The notes under the pieces: generated by a model
What the model was told of the DNA's origin: nothing
Seen by the model: the letters and a program-made list of their open reading frames with translations, nothing else
Database searches by the model: none
Assembly: GCA_003140115.1 (NCBI GenBank)
Contig: PLIQ01000127.1
Span: 18,101 to 32,020, forward strand
DNA length: 13,920 nucleotides
Reading direction: 5' to 3'
DNA from: Actinomycetota bacterium
GTDB lineage: Bacteria; Actinomycetota; Actinomycetes; Streptosporangiales; Streptosporangiaceae
Translations under genes and position numbers: made by a program
In this document: piece after piece, positions 7,506-13,920 of the stretch
Layout of the letters: each line of letters opens with the position of its first letter
How positions within the stretch are numbered: the first letter of the stretch is position 1

Positions 7506-9715
7506 GCGAGAAGGCGGAGACGGTAACCACACGGGCCGGCGTGGCGAGCCTTCCGCCGGGTCCCGCCGTGCGGCGGACGACGCGCCAACGGCGCCCGACG
7601 GGCGCGCCCCCGCCGCTGCCGCACCCGGTCTCGGTCACCACCAGGGCCTGGCTGGTCCTTGCGTTTGTCGTCCTGGCCGGCGTGATCGTGATCTCGCTGC
7701 GGGCCCCGTCGCTCCGGCTCGATAATCAGGTCAACACAGCGGTGCTCAGGCTCTTCGCCCGAGCACGGACGCCGTGGCTAACCGACGTCGCCAACGGGAT
7801 CTACACGGCCGGCTCCGGCTGGGGGGCCACGGTGCTCGGGCTGTCGGCGGTCGTGCTGACGATAGCGTTCCGGCGCTGGCGGCACCTGCTGGTGTTCCTG
7901 TGCAGCCTGTTCCTCCTCCAGCTCGCCACCCAGAGCATCACCGAGGGGATGACCCGGCCCCGGCCGTACGGCGTGGCGATCATCGCCGGCTGGGCGGGGT
8001 ATTCCGCGCCGGCGCTCGCGGTGACGATCCTCACGTTCCTGCTGCTGAGCATCGCCTACTGCCTGGTCGTGCCGGGACGGCCCCGCTCGTACGCGAAGAC
8101 GGCCATCGCGGTCATCGTCGTCGTGTTCTGCCTGGCCTGCCTCTACCTGGCCGTCGACCACATGGATGACCTGCTGCTAGGTGTGGCACTCGGCGTCGCG
8201 ATCCCGGTTAGCGCGTTCCGTTTCTTCACCCCGAACGAGATCTTCCCCGTCGCCTACCGCCGCGGCAACACCGCGCACGTGGATGTGACCGGCGCGCGCG
8301 GCGACGCGATCCGGCAGGGCGTGCGCGACCAGCTCGGGCTTACCGTCACCGGCATCACCCCGGTCGGGCTGGAGTCCTCAGCCGGCTCCACGCCGCTGCG
8401 GCTGCAGACCGAGGGCGCCCCGCAGGAGTACCTGTTCGCCAAGCTTTACACCAAGGGCCACGTCCGCGCCGACCGCTGGTACAAGATATGGCGGACGATC
8501 CTGTACGGCTCCCTGGAGGACGAGCACCCCTTCCAGACCGTGCGGCGGCTAGCCGAGTACGAGGACTACGCCCTGCGCCTGCTGCAAGACGCCGGGATCG
8601 CCGTTCCCAGGCCGTATGGCATCGTGGAGATCACCCCCGAGCGGGAGTACCTGCTGGTCACCGAGTACTTCGATGGCGCGGTGGAAATCGGCGGCGCCGA
8701 CCTCGACGACCAGCTGATCGGCCAGGGGCTGTCACTGATCCGCGCGCTGTGGGACGCGGGGATCGCCCACCGCGACATCAAGCCGGGCAACCTGATGGTC
8801 CGCGCCGGGCAGCTGCTGCTGATCGACGTGGCCTTCGCCCAGGTGCGCCCCTCGCCCTGGCGGCAGGCGGTGGACCTGGGCAACATGATGCTGGTCCTGG
8901 CGGTCCGCACCGACCCCGCGCGCGTGTACCAGCAGGCACTGAACTATTTCACCGAGGCCGAGCTCGCCGAGGCGTTCGCCGCCACCCGCGGGGTCGCCAG
9001 TCCGACACAGCTGCGCGCCTTCATGAAACGCGATCCCCGGGACCTGCTCGCCGAGTTCCGCAAGCTCGCCCCGCAGCGGCAGCCGATCGTGCTGCAGCGC
9101 TGGAGCGTCCGCCGGGTGACTCTGGCCGCGGCGATGCTCGCCATCTTCGCCGTCTCCACCGTTTTCGGCGTCGGCTTGCTGTTGCCGGACACCGCAACCA
9201 CAGGGGTGCACGTCACGCTGGGCGCGGTCCCCCGCGCGCCCGATTGCAGCCCGGGCCATACGATGATCCTGGCGGCCCAGGCGGTTCCCTCGGCGGCCTT
9301 CCTGCCCTGCATCGCCCCGCTCCCGTCGGGCTGGACCGCGGCCGGCCCCGAGATCGCCAGCGGGCAGGCCAGCTTCGTGCTGAACTCCGGCCAGGCCGGG
9401 CTGCAGGCGGTGACGATCACCCTGACCGCGACCTGCGACACCGCGGGCGCCCAGCAGATCCCCTCCGACCAGCCCGGCATGCGCCGGTTCGAGCGCCCGC
9501 TAAGCCTGGTCCCTGAATACTCCGGCGTTCGCTACTACACCTTCCCCGGCGGCTGCGCGACCTACCGGTTCGTCCTTGCGCCCGGCGCGTCCCCGGTCGT
9601 GACCACCACGGTCGACACCGTGGTGGCGTTCATGCCCCGGTCGGCGCTAGTCGGCTATGTCCGCCGCACCGAGGGCCTGGCCCTGTGCGGGCGAGGTGCC
9701 GCATGCCCGGGATGA
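7502..9715 (+). CDS. Degenerate PAP2 - kinase-like - TM - six-Cys exported domain fusion, copy 1
   Basis: A 737-aa membrane protein. A basic Pro-rich cytoplasmic lead (to 45) is followed by six hydrophobic segments at about 48-66, 106-122, 129-145, 167-190, 201-218 and 223-240, forming a PAP2-like bundle. Its catalytic motifs are degraded: no Lys before RPRP (152-155), YSAP at the PSGH place (167-170), and A212 C213 ... D219 in place of SR...H. A kinase-like domain follows at about 250-530: VAIK-type Lys314 in FAKLY, Glu352/Glu354 in the helix, catalytic loop HRDIKPGN (423-430), and metal-binding Asp442 in IDVAF in place of DFG. These residues allow catalysis. A seventh helix (539-561) leads to an outside domain of about 175 residues with six cysteines (582, 603, 645, 685, 729, 735). 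The start overlaps the lipoprotein stop, implying coupling. Role inferred: transmembrane signalling or lipid-linked phosphotransfer. Confidence 0.85.
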   Translation: MSEKAETVTTRAGVASLPPGPAVRRTTRQRRPTGAPPPLPHPVSVTTRAWLVLAFVVLAGVIVISLRAPSLRLDNQVNTAVLRLFARARTPWLTDVANGIYTAGSGWGATVLGLSAVVLTIAFRRWRHLLVFLCSLFLLQLATQSITEGMTRPRPYGVAIIAGWAGYSAPALAVTILTFLLLSIAYCLVVPGRPRSYAKTAIAVIVVVFCLACLYLAVDHMDDLLLGVALGVAIPVSAFRFFTPNEIFPVAYRRGNTAHVDVTGARGDAIRQGVRDQLGLTVTGITPVGLESSAGSTPLRLQTEGAPQEYLFAKLYTKGHVRADRWYKIWRTILYGSLEDEHPFQTVRRLAEYEDYALRLLQDAGIAVPRPYGIVEITPEREYLLVTEYFDGAVEIGGADLDDQLIGQGLSLIRALWDAGIAHRDIKPGNLMVRAGQLLLIDVAFAQVRPSPWRQAVDLGNMMLVLAVRTDPARVYQQALNYFTEAELAEAFAATRGVASPTQLRAFMKRDPRDLLAEFRKLAPQRQPIVLQRWSVRRVTLAAAMLAIFAVSTVFGVGLLLPDTATTGVHVTLGAVPRAPDCSPGHTMILAAQAVPSAAFLPCIAPLPSGWTAAGPEIASGQASFVLNSGQAGLQAVTITLTATCDTAGAQQIPSDQPGMRRFERPLSLVPEYSGVRYYTFPGGCATYRFVLAPGASPVVTTTVDTVVAFMPRSALVGYVRRTEGLALCGRGAACPG
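8252..9031 (+). repeat. Tandem-duplicated kinase segment, copy A
   Basis: This stretch of the first fusion gene (residues 251-510) pairs with 11010-11789 at a constant offset of 2758 bases with no gaps at protein level. Long runs match even at third codon positions, for example around 8500-8550. It marks an ancient tandem duplication, perhaps kept similar by gene conversion. Confidence 0.75.
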
Positions 9716-10202
9716 CCCGGGCGGCCACAGCCGGGCCGCAGGAGGAGGCGCTTCTTGGCCGCCCCCGGCGGGCCGCTCTCCCCACCGCCTGGGTGATCGG
9801 GCTCACGGCCGTGGTGTTCGCCCTGGCCGCCGACCACGGCACGCTAGCCCGCATCCAGCGGCAGGACGATGCGTGGCTGCGGCTGATGATCTCCGGCCGG
9901 ACGCCGGCATTCACTGCGATCGTCGCGTCGGTCACCGTCGTCGCGGCGGTAATCGCCCTGGTCCCACCGGGCAGACGGCGCGCCCTGTGGGGCGCGGCCG
10001 CGGTGGCGTTCTCGATCGTGATGGGGCTCTCCCGCGCCTACCTCGCGGCCCACTGGCTCTCCGACGCCACCGCCGGGATCCTGCTCGGCACCTCCGCGCC
10101 CTGGTGACCGCCCTGATAGCCGACCAGTTCCAGCGGCGGCAGAACAGGCTGCAGCGGGCCGCCGGGACGCGGTGTCTGGCGGGCGGGCGGGAGTACGTAT
10201 GA
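9712..10202 (+). pseudogene. PAP2 phosphatase relic with internal deletion and frameshift
   Basis: The ATG at 9712 overlaps the stop of the first fusion gene (ATGA) and opens a 131-aa frame that ends at 10107. The C-terminal part contains a perfect third PAP2 motif, S107-R108-X5-H114-X3-D118, followed by AGILLG. The first two motifs (KX6RP and PSGH) are absent: the sequence jumps from the N-terminal helices at about residue 70 straight to the helix that normally follows PSGH, so perhaps 60-80 residues were deleted. After GTS the frame meets TGA, while another frame continues with ALVTALIADQFQRRQNRL up to TGA at 10200-10202, which looks like the true C-terminal tail. A second lesion, a frameshift near 10090, is therefore likely. 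It should be catalytically dead even if translated. Confidence 0.68.
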
Positions 10203-10288
10203 AATCGCGCACGGTGCTCATAGCGGTGGCCAGCAGCTGGCTGCGCGCACATGGGCTGATCTCGGCGGGGGTGACGCACGTTGGGTGA
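10199..10288 (+). CDS. 29-aa coupled small ORF, unknown
   Basis: ATG at 10199 overlaps the tail stop of the PAP2 relic (ATGA), and the 29-codon frame ends at TGA 10286-10288, eight bases into the next gene, which starts at TTG 10281. The product MKSRTVLIAVASSWLRAHG begins with a short basic and hydrophobic segment but is too short for a clear membrane helix. It may be a coupling leader that carries ribosomes to the second fusion gene, or the scrap of a lost gene. No family is recognised. Confidence 0.35.
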   Translation: MKSRTVLIAVASSWLRAHGLISAGVTHVG

Positions 10289-12449
10289 CGACATCAGGCC
10301 CGTGGCCGCCGGGAACGGCCCGGCCGTCCATAAGGACCGTCGTAAGCGCCGCCCGACCGGTGCGCCGCCGCCGCTGCCGCACCCTATCACCATCAGCACA
10401 ACAGCGTGGCTGATCCTTGGGGCCGTGGCGCTCGCCGGCGCGTTCCTGGCGTCCCAGCACACGCCGTGGCTCCGGATCGATGACCGGGCAAGCACGTGGG
10501 TGCTGCGGCTCCTGGCCGGAATACGGACGCCGTGGCTGACCGATGTGGCCAACGGGATCAACGGGGCGGGCTCCGGCTGGGGGGCCACCGCGCTCGGCCT
10601 GTCGGTGGTCGCCCTGGCGATGGCGTTCCGCCGCTGGCGGCACTTGCTGGTGTTCCTGGGAAGCGTGTTGTTCCTGGAGATTGCCGGGACATCGATCTAC
10701 TTCGGGCTGTCCAGGCCACGCCCGTACGGCGTAACGATCATCGGCAGCTGGGGCGGGTACTCCGGGGTGTCCCCCCCGGCGGCGGTCCTGACGATCTTCT
10801 TGATGGGCGCCGTCTACTGCCTGGCCGTGCCGGGCCGCCCCCGCACCTACACTAAGGCTGCGGTGGTCGCGGTGGTCGCCGTGTTCTGTCTGGCTCGCCT
10901 GTACCTGGCTGTCGATCACGTGGATGACCTGCTCCTAGGTGTGGCACTCGCCGTCGCGATCCCGGTCACCGCGTTCCGGTACTTCACCCCGAACGAGGCG
11001 TTCCCCGTCGCCTACCGCCGCGGCAACACCGCGCACGTGGATGTGACCGGTCGGCGGGGGCAGGCGATCCGCCAGGCCGTGCGTGACCAGCTCGGGCTCA
11101 CGGTGACCGAGATCAAGCCGGTCGGCCTGGAGTCCTCCGCCGGCTCCACGCCGTTGCGGCTGCGAGTCGAAGGCAGCCCGGAGGAGTTCGTGTTCGCCAA
11201 GCTCTACACCAAGGGCCACGTCCGCGCCGACCGCTGGTACAAGCTGTGGCGGACCATCCTGTACGGCTCCCTGGAGGACGAGCACCCCTTCCAGACCGTG
11301 CGGCGCCTGGTCGAGTACGAGGACTATGCCCTGCGCCTGCTGCAGGACATCGGGGTCCGCACGGCCCGGCCGTACGGCATCGTGGAGATCACGCCCGAGC
11401 GCGAGTACATGCTGGTCACCGAATTCCATACCGGCGCCGTCGAAATCGGCGAAGCCGACGTCGACGACACGGTGATCGACCAGGGACTGCAGCTGATCCG
11501 CACGCTGTGGGACGCCGGGATCGCCCACCGCGACATCAAACCAGGCAACCTGATGGTCCGCTCCGGGGAGCTGCTGCTGATCGACGTGGCCTTCGTCCAG
11601 GTGCGCCCGTCACCATGGCGGCAGGCGGTCGACCTGGGCAACATGATGCTCGTCCTGGCCGTGCGCACCGACCCGCAGCGGGTCTACCGGCGGGCGCTGG
11701 CGTACTTCACCGAAGCTGAGCTCGCCGAAGCATTCGCCGCCACCCGCGGGGTCGCCAGCCCGACCCAGCTGCGCGCCTTCATGAAACGGCACCCACGCGA
11801 CCTGCTCGGCGAATTCCGCACCCTCGCCCCGCAGCGGCCGCCGATCGCGCTGCAACGCTGGAACATCCGGCGGGTCGCTCTGGCGGCCGCGATGCTCGCC
11901 GTCATCACCGCCGCCGTGTGGGAAACGGGGAATGCCTTCTTCCCGGCGGCCGAAAATCTGGGCGCCTACGCCCCCAGCTGCGGCACCGGCCATTCGATGA
12001 TCCTCAGCGCCCAGGCAGTCCCGTCCGCTGCCCTGCTGCCCTGCATCGCCGCGCTCCCGGCGGGCTGGAGCGTTGGCGGCACGGACATCGCCAGCGGGAG
12101 GGCCAGCTTCTGGCTGGACTCCGATCGCGCAGGGCCGCGAGCGGTCACCGTAACCCTCACTGCGACCTGCGACACCTCGGGCGCCCAGCAGGTCCCCTCC
12201 GACCAACCCGGCACGCGCCGGTTCGAGCATCCGCTGAGCCTGGCGCCGCAGTTCTCCGGCCTCCGCTTCTACACATTCCCCGGCGGCTGCGCCACCTACC
12301 GGTTCAGTTTCGCGCAAGGCACATCCACCGCGCTGGCCGTCGCCGTCGATAACGCGCTGGCGTTCCAGTCCCGGTCAACCCTCGTCAACTACGTTCGGCA
12401 CACCGAAGGTCTCATGCTCTGCGGGCGAGATGCCGCATGCCCGCGATGA
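10281..12449 (+). CDS. Degenerate PAP2 - kinase-like - TM - six-Cys exported domain fusion, copy 2
   Basis: The 722-aa paralogue of the 7502-9715 product, with the same order of parts: basic Pro-rich lead (RRPTGAPPPLPHP, 23-35), six hydrophobic segments to about 233, kinase-like domain about 243-523, a helix at 532-547 and an exported domain with cysteines at 567, 588, 630, 670, 714 and 720. PAP2 motifs are again defective: RPRP at 145-148 without the Lys, YSGV (160-163) for PSGH, and A205 R206 ... D212 for SR...H; here Arg206 survives. Kinase residues are complete: Lys307, Glu345/Glu347, HRDIKPGN (416-423), Asp435. TTG at 10281 is chosen because GGGGGTGA lies about seven bases upstream and no better start fits. 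It is probably translated by coupling from the small ORF it overlaps. The stop at 12447 overlaps an ATG that opens only three codons. Confidence 0.85.
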   Translation: MGDDIRPVAAGNGPAVHKDRRKRRPTGAPPPLPHPITISTTAWLILGAVALAGAFLASQHTPWLRIDDRASTWVLRLLAGIRTPWLTDVANGINGAGSGWGATALGLSVVALAMAFRRWRHLLVFLGSVLFLEIAGTSIYFGLSRPRPYGVTIIGSWGGYSGVSPPAAVLTIFLMGAVYCLAVPGRPRTYTKAAVVAVVAVFCLARLYLAVDHVDDLLLGVALAVAIPVTAFRYFTPNEAFPVAYRRGNTAHVDVTGRRGQAIRQAVRDQLGLTVTEIKPVGLESSAGSTPLRLRVEGSPEEFVFAKLYTKGHVRADRWYKLWRTILYGSLEDEHPFQTVRRLVEYEDYALRLLQDIGVRTARPYGIVEITPEREYMLVTEFHTGAVEIGEADVDDTVIDQGLQLIRTLWDAGIAHRDIKPGNLMVRSGELLLIDVAFVQVRPSPWRQAVDLGNMMLVLAVRTDPQRVYRRALAYFTEAELAEAFAATRGVASPTQLRAFMKRHPRDLLGEFRTLAPQRPPIALQRWNIRRVALAAAMLAVITAAVWETGNAFFPAAENLGAYAPSCGTGHSMILSAQAVPSAALLPCIAALPAGWSVGGTDIASGRASFWLDSDRAGPRAVTVTLTATCDTSGAQQVPSDQPGTRRFEHPLSLAPQFSGLRFYTFPGGCATYRFSFAQGTSTALAVAVDNALAFQSRSTLVNYVRHTEGLMLCGRDAACPR
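11010..11789 (+). repeat. Tandem-duplicated kinase segment, copy B
   Basis: Partner of 8252-9031 (residues 244-503 of the second fusion protein). The kinase segment is clearly more conserved between copies than the membrane bundle before it or the Cys-rich domain after it. Confidence 0.75.
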
Positions 12450-12703
12450 GCAAGTAGCCGGGCCGGCGCTGCCCAGCTAGCCGCGCTCGGAGCCTCACCA
12501 CCACAGCCACGCAGGCAGCCCGGTGAGTTCATACCTGCGGCTAATGGCTAATTGCAGCATGATCAGATCATCGCCCCAGAACGCCCTGATATGTGCTCAA
12601 CCACGCTGCCAAGAACAGCGGACACAAGAGCGAATAATCGGCAGGGAGGAAATTGTTCGAGCCGACCGCAATTCACTCTTAATCACGCGCCGTGACCGGG
12701 TGC

Positions 12704-12952
12704 TTAACGGTCTGGTGACCCGCGGGCCCCTGCTGCGAATTCGCCGGGTGCAGTGCCTACACGGGCGCGGAAAAACTTGGAGAAGTTCGCCGGGTCGTCG
12801 AACCCCGTCCTCCGGGCACATTCGGCGACGGTGATCTCCGTGTGGGCAAGCAGCCGTTTCACCTCAAGGACTGCCTGTGCGTCGACGGACTGTTTCGCGC
12901 TGCGGCCGACCGCCTGATGCGCCCGCCCCGCCGCTCCCCATCGTCGACGCAC
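12704..12952 (-). pseudogene. AraC-family regulator, C-terminal HTH fragment
   Basis: The frame reads GRSAKQSVDAQAVLEVKRLLAHTE, split here only by family logic: the end of the first HTH, the linker helix (VLEVKRLLAH), then the second HTH ITVAECARRTGFDDPANFSKFFRARVGTAPGEF, which carries the AraC signature (GF-D-x-x-F-x-x-FF-R-x-x-G-x-x-P). The ligand-binding domain and most of the first HTH are missing. The ATG at 12952 precedes unrelated Arg/Gly-rich residues and no ribosome site is seen. It points toward the fusion cluster but has no coding continuity with it. Presumably inactive. Confidence 0.68.
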
Positions 12953-13077
12953 AGGCGGCAGAGGCTCTATCGCACGCCTACGACAGCAGCGCGACGGTGG
13001 AGGATGCGCTCGAGCAGTGATCCCTCAGCGTCACGCCACGCGCAAACCCGGGCGGTAGAAGGAGGACGGCCTGCCCG

Positions 13078-13098
13078 CCCTGGGTGCCAGCCCTAGGG
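13078..13098 (-). terminator. Hairpin just after the TetR gene
   Basis: CCCTGGG and CCCTAGGG can pair over seven base pairs with one bulge around the loop TGCCAG. It begins nine bases past the end of the TetR stop codon on the minus strand. There is no T-run after it, so it would be an atypical terminator of the kind common in GC-rich actinomycetes; the call is tentative. Confidence 0.35.
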
Positions 13099-13107
13099 CC
13101 TGCGCGC

Positions 13108-13668
13108 TCATCCGCCCGGATGGGTACTCAGCTGTTCGGCGGTGAATACCAGCGGCTCGATGGAGCGCTGGGCCCGGGCGAGGATGACAGCACCTTCGGC
13201 GGCGTACATCAGCAACGTCGCGCGGCGGGCAGCTTCGTCAGGTCCCAGCCCGGCCTTCCGGAAACTGGCTGCGAGCGCATCGCTCGTGGCGTCGAACGCC
13301 TCCTTCGCCCGTTCGAGGATGCTGGGTTCGTGTCCCCCGGTCACGGCCCCGGTCACGGCGCAGCCGGCGCGGAAATCGGTGCCTTCGACCACCCGTCGCC
13401 AGATGCCGAGGTAACCGGCGACCACGTCGTCCGGATCCTTCGCGTCAATCGCGCCGATCTGCTCCTGCATCCACTGCCGGGAGTGGTCGATGGCGAGCTC
13501 GATCAGCTCCGTACGCCCGCGGGGAAAATAGTGGTATACCGACCCGCGCGGCGCCCCGGTGCGCGCGAGCACTTCGCGGGTGGACATGCCCTCGAGCCCC
13601 CGCTCCGCGATCAGCAGCCACGCCGCCTCGATCATCGCCTCGCGCACACTCTTCGGCACGCCCGTCAT
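13108..13668 (-). CDS. TetR/AcrR-family transcriptional repressor
   Basis: A 186-aa one-component regulator. The N-terminal helices and HTH are intact: AMIEAAWLLIAERGLEGMSTREVLARTG, with the recognition helix APRGSVYHYFPRG at 39-51 followed by ELIELAI, matching the TetR signature. The C-terminal ligand domain (about 70-180) has FRAGCAVTGAVTG near 99-111 and two long helices around 120-165, resembling the YxaF/LmrA-type subgroup that senses small aromatic or drug-like compounds. It is divergent from the MBL-fold gene, and a perfect palindrome lies between the two starts. This arrangement implies that it represses itself and its neighbour until a ligand binds. The ATG at 13668 has only a weak GGGGA site upstream but gives the standard N-terminal length. 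The inducer is not predictable. Confidence 0.9.
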   Translation of the reverse strand: MTGVPKSVREAMIEAAWLLIAERGLEGMSTREVLARTGAPRGSVYHYFPRGRTELIELAIDHSRQWMQEQIGAIDAKDPDDVVAGYLGIWRRVVEGTDFRAGCAVTGAVTGGHEPSILERAKEAFDATSDALAASFRKAGLGPDEAARRATLLMYAAEGAVILARAQRSIEPLVFTAEQLSTHPGG

Positions 13669-13708
13669 TGTCCCCGATCAATCCGCACGTCTGCTCACAA
13701 GCCCCAAG

Positions 13709-13733
13709 ATTATGCTATGTTACATAGCATAAT
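13709..13733. promoter_or_regulatory. Palindromic operator between TetR and MBL-fold genes
   Basis: Two perfect 11-base arms, ATTATGCTATG (13709-13719) and CATAGCATAAT (13723-13733), flank TTA. The AT-rich site stands out in a GC-rich region, lies 40 bases before the TetR start and 44 before the MBL-fold start, and contains CATAAT, a good -10 hexamer, on each strand at its outer ends. This is what a TetR dimer operator controlling divergent promoters looks like. Confidence 0.85.
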
Positions 13734-13777
13734 CCAGGTGACCGGACCTCGGCCACTGACACCCGGAGGTAATCGCC

Positions 13778-13920
13778 ATGAGTCCAGCAGCCCTCACCGT
13801 CGACGTGTACGTCGCGCCGATGCGCCCGTTCGCCGGCGCCCCCGGCCAGGGACCGGGCGACGACCCGATGTGGTCACCCATGTCCAGCACCCTGATCGCG
13901 GGCGCCGAGCAGGGCATCCT
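13778..13920 (+). CDS. MBL-fold metallo-hydrolase, 5' part only
   Basis: The first 47 codons of a gene running off the right edge. ATG at 13778 follows GGAGGT (13765-13770) by seven bases, an ideal ribosome site. The protein starts SPAALTVDVYVAPMRPF, then DDPMWSPMSSTLIAGAEQGIL. The WSPMSSTLI-G pattern followed by a strand is the usual opening of a group of MBL-fold hydrolases in actinobacteria, where the HxHxDH zinc motif comes about 30-40 residues later, beyond the window. It is the likely target of the divergent TetR repressor, since the palindrome lies in its promoter. Such pairs often deal with a toxic or xenobiotic ester or lactone, but that is inference. Confidence 0.7.
   Translation, partial: MSPAALTVDVYVAPMRPFAGAPGQGPGDDPMWSPMSSTLIAGAEQGI

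Noticed and set aside
12459..12476. GGGC/GCCC inverted repeat after the second fusion gene as a terminator
   Set aside because: Only four to five base pairs and no T-run; too weak to claim.
12940..13020. Short plus-strand frame ending DSSATVEDALEQ and stop
   Set aside because: It looks protein-like for about 25 residues and could be a gene end, but no family could be named and no start was found.
13059..13066. GAAGGAGG-like ribosome site on the plus strand
   Set aside because: No start codon with a sustained frame follows; it may be left over from a lost gene or be chance.
1..13920. tRNA, rRNA, CRISPR arrays, attachment sites or intact insertion sequences
   Set aside because: No cloverleaf, spaced repeat series, transposase motif or paired terminal repeats were seen on either strand.

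Overview
The window is GC-rich DNA with GTG and TTG starts and many overlapping stop/start codons. Its gene families (SARP-type and TetR regulators, DrrA/BcrA-like ABC exporter relics, TAP-like hydrolase, VapC relic) are typical of actinomycetes such as Streptosporangiales or Streptomyces relatives. The genus cannot be fixed from the sequence alone. No rRNA, tRNA, CRISPR array or intact mobile element was recognised. All family assignments come from reading motifs, not from searches.

Left part (1-2430): the 5' end of a minus-strand TAP-like alpha/beta hydrolase, then a graveyard. It holds an ABC-exporter ATPase with most of its middle deleted, a stub of its permease, the DNA-binding N-terminus of a SARP regulator, and an ABC-2 permease scrap joined to it. 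Next come an intact PAP2 phosphatase (1437-2078) and the C-terminal end of a VapC-like PIN toxin.

Middle (2145-5165): a large minus-strand P-type (P2-like) cation ATPase with intact catalytic motifs, an unusual M4/M6 and a C-terminal tail that runs antisense through the PIN relic. From 5166 to 6411 no gene can be supported.

Right-centre (6412-12449): a tightly packed plus-strand cluster, and the most interesting part of the window. After a short kinase-family scrap come an orphan OpuBC/OpuCC-type (glycine betaine/choline-like) substrate-binding lipoprotein and a 737-aa membrane protein. That protein joins a six-helix degenerate PAP2 domain, an apparently active protein-kinase-like domain, one more transmembrane helix and a six-cysteine exported domain. 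A PAP2 relic, a 29-aa ORF and a second 722-aa paralogue of the fusion follow. Nearly every junction overlaps (TGATG, TTGA, ATGA, ATGA), which implies one translationally coupled operon. The architecture suggests, as inference, an envelope sensing or signalling module: the binding protein and Cys-rich domain outside, the kinase inside, and a non-catalytic PAP2 bundle as membrane anchor or lipid binder.

Right end (12704-13920): a C-terminal relic of an AraC-family regulator, an intact TetR repressor, a perfect 11-bp-arm palindrome in the divergent promoter region, and the start of an MBL-fold hydrolase that the repressor probably controls.
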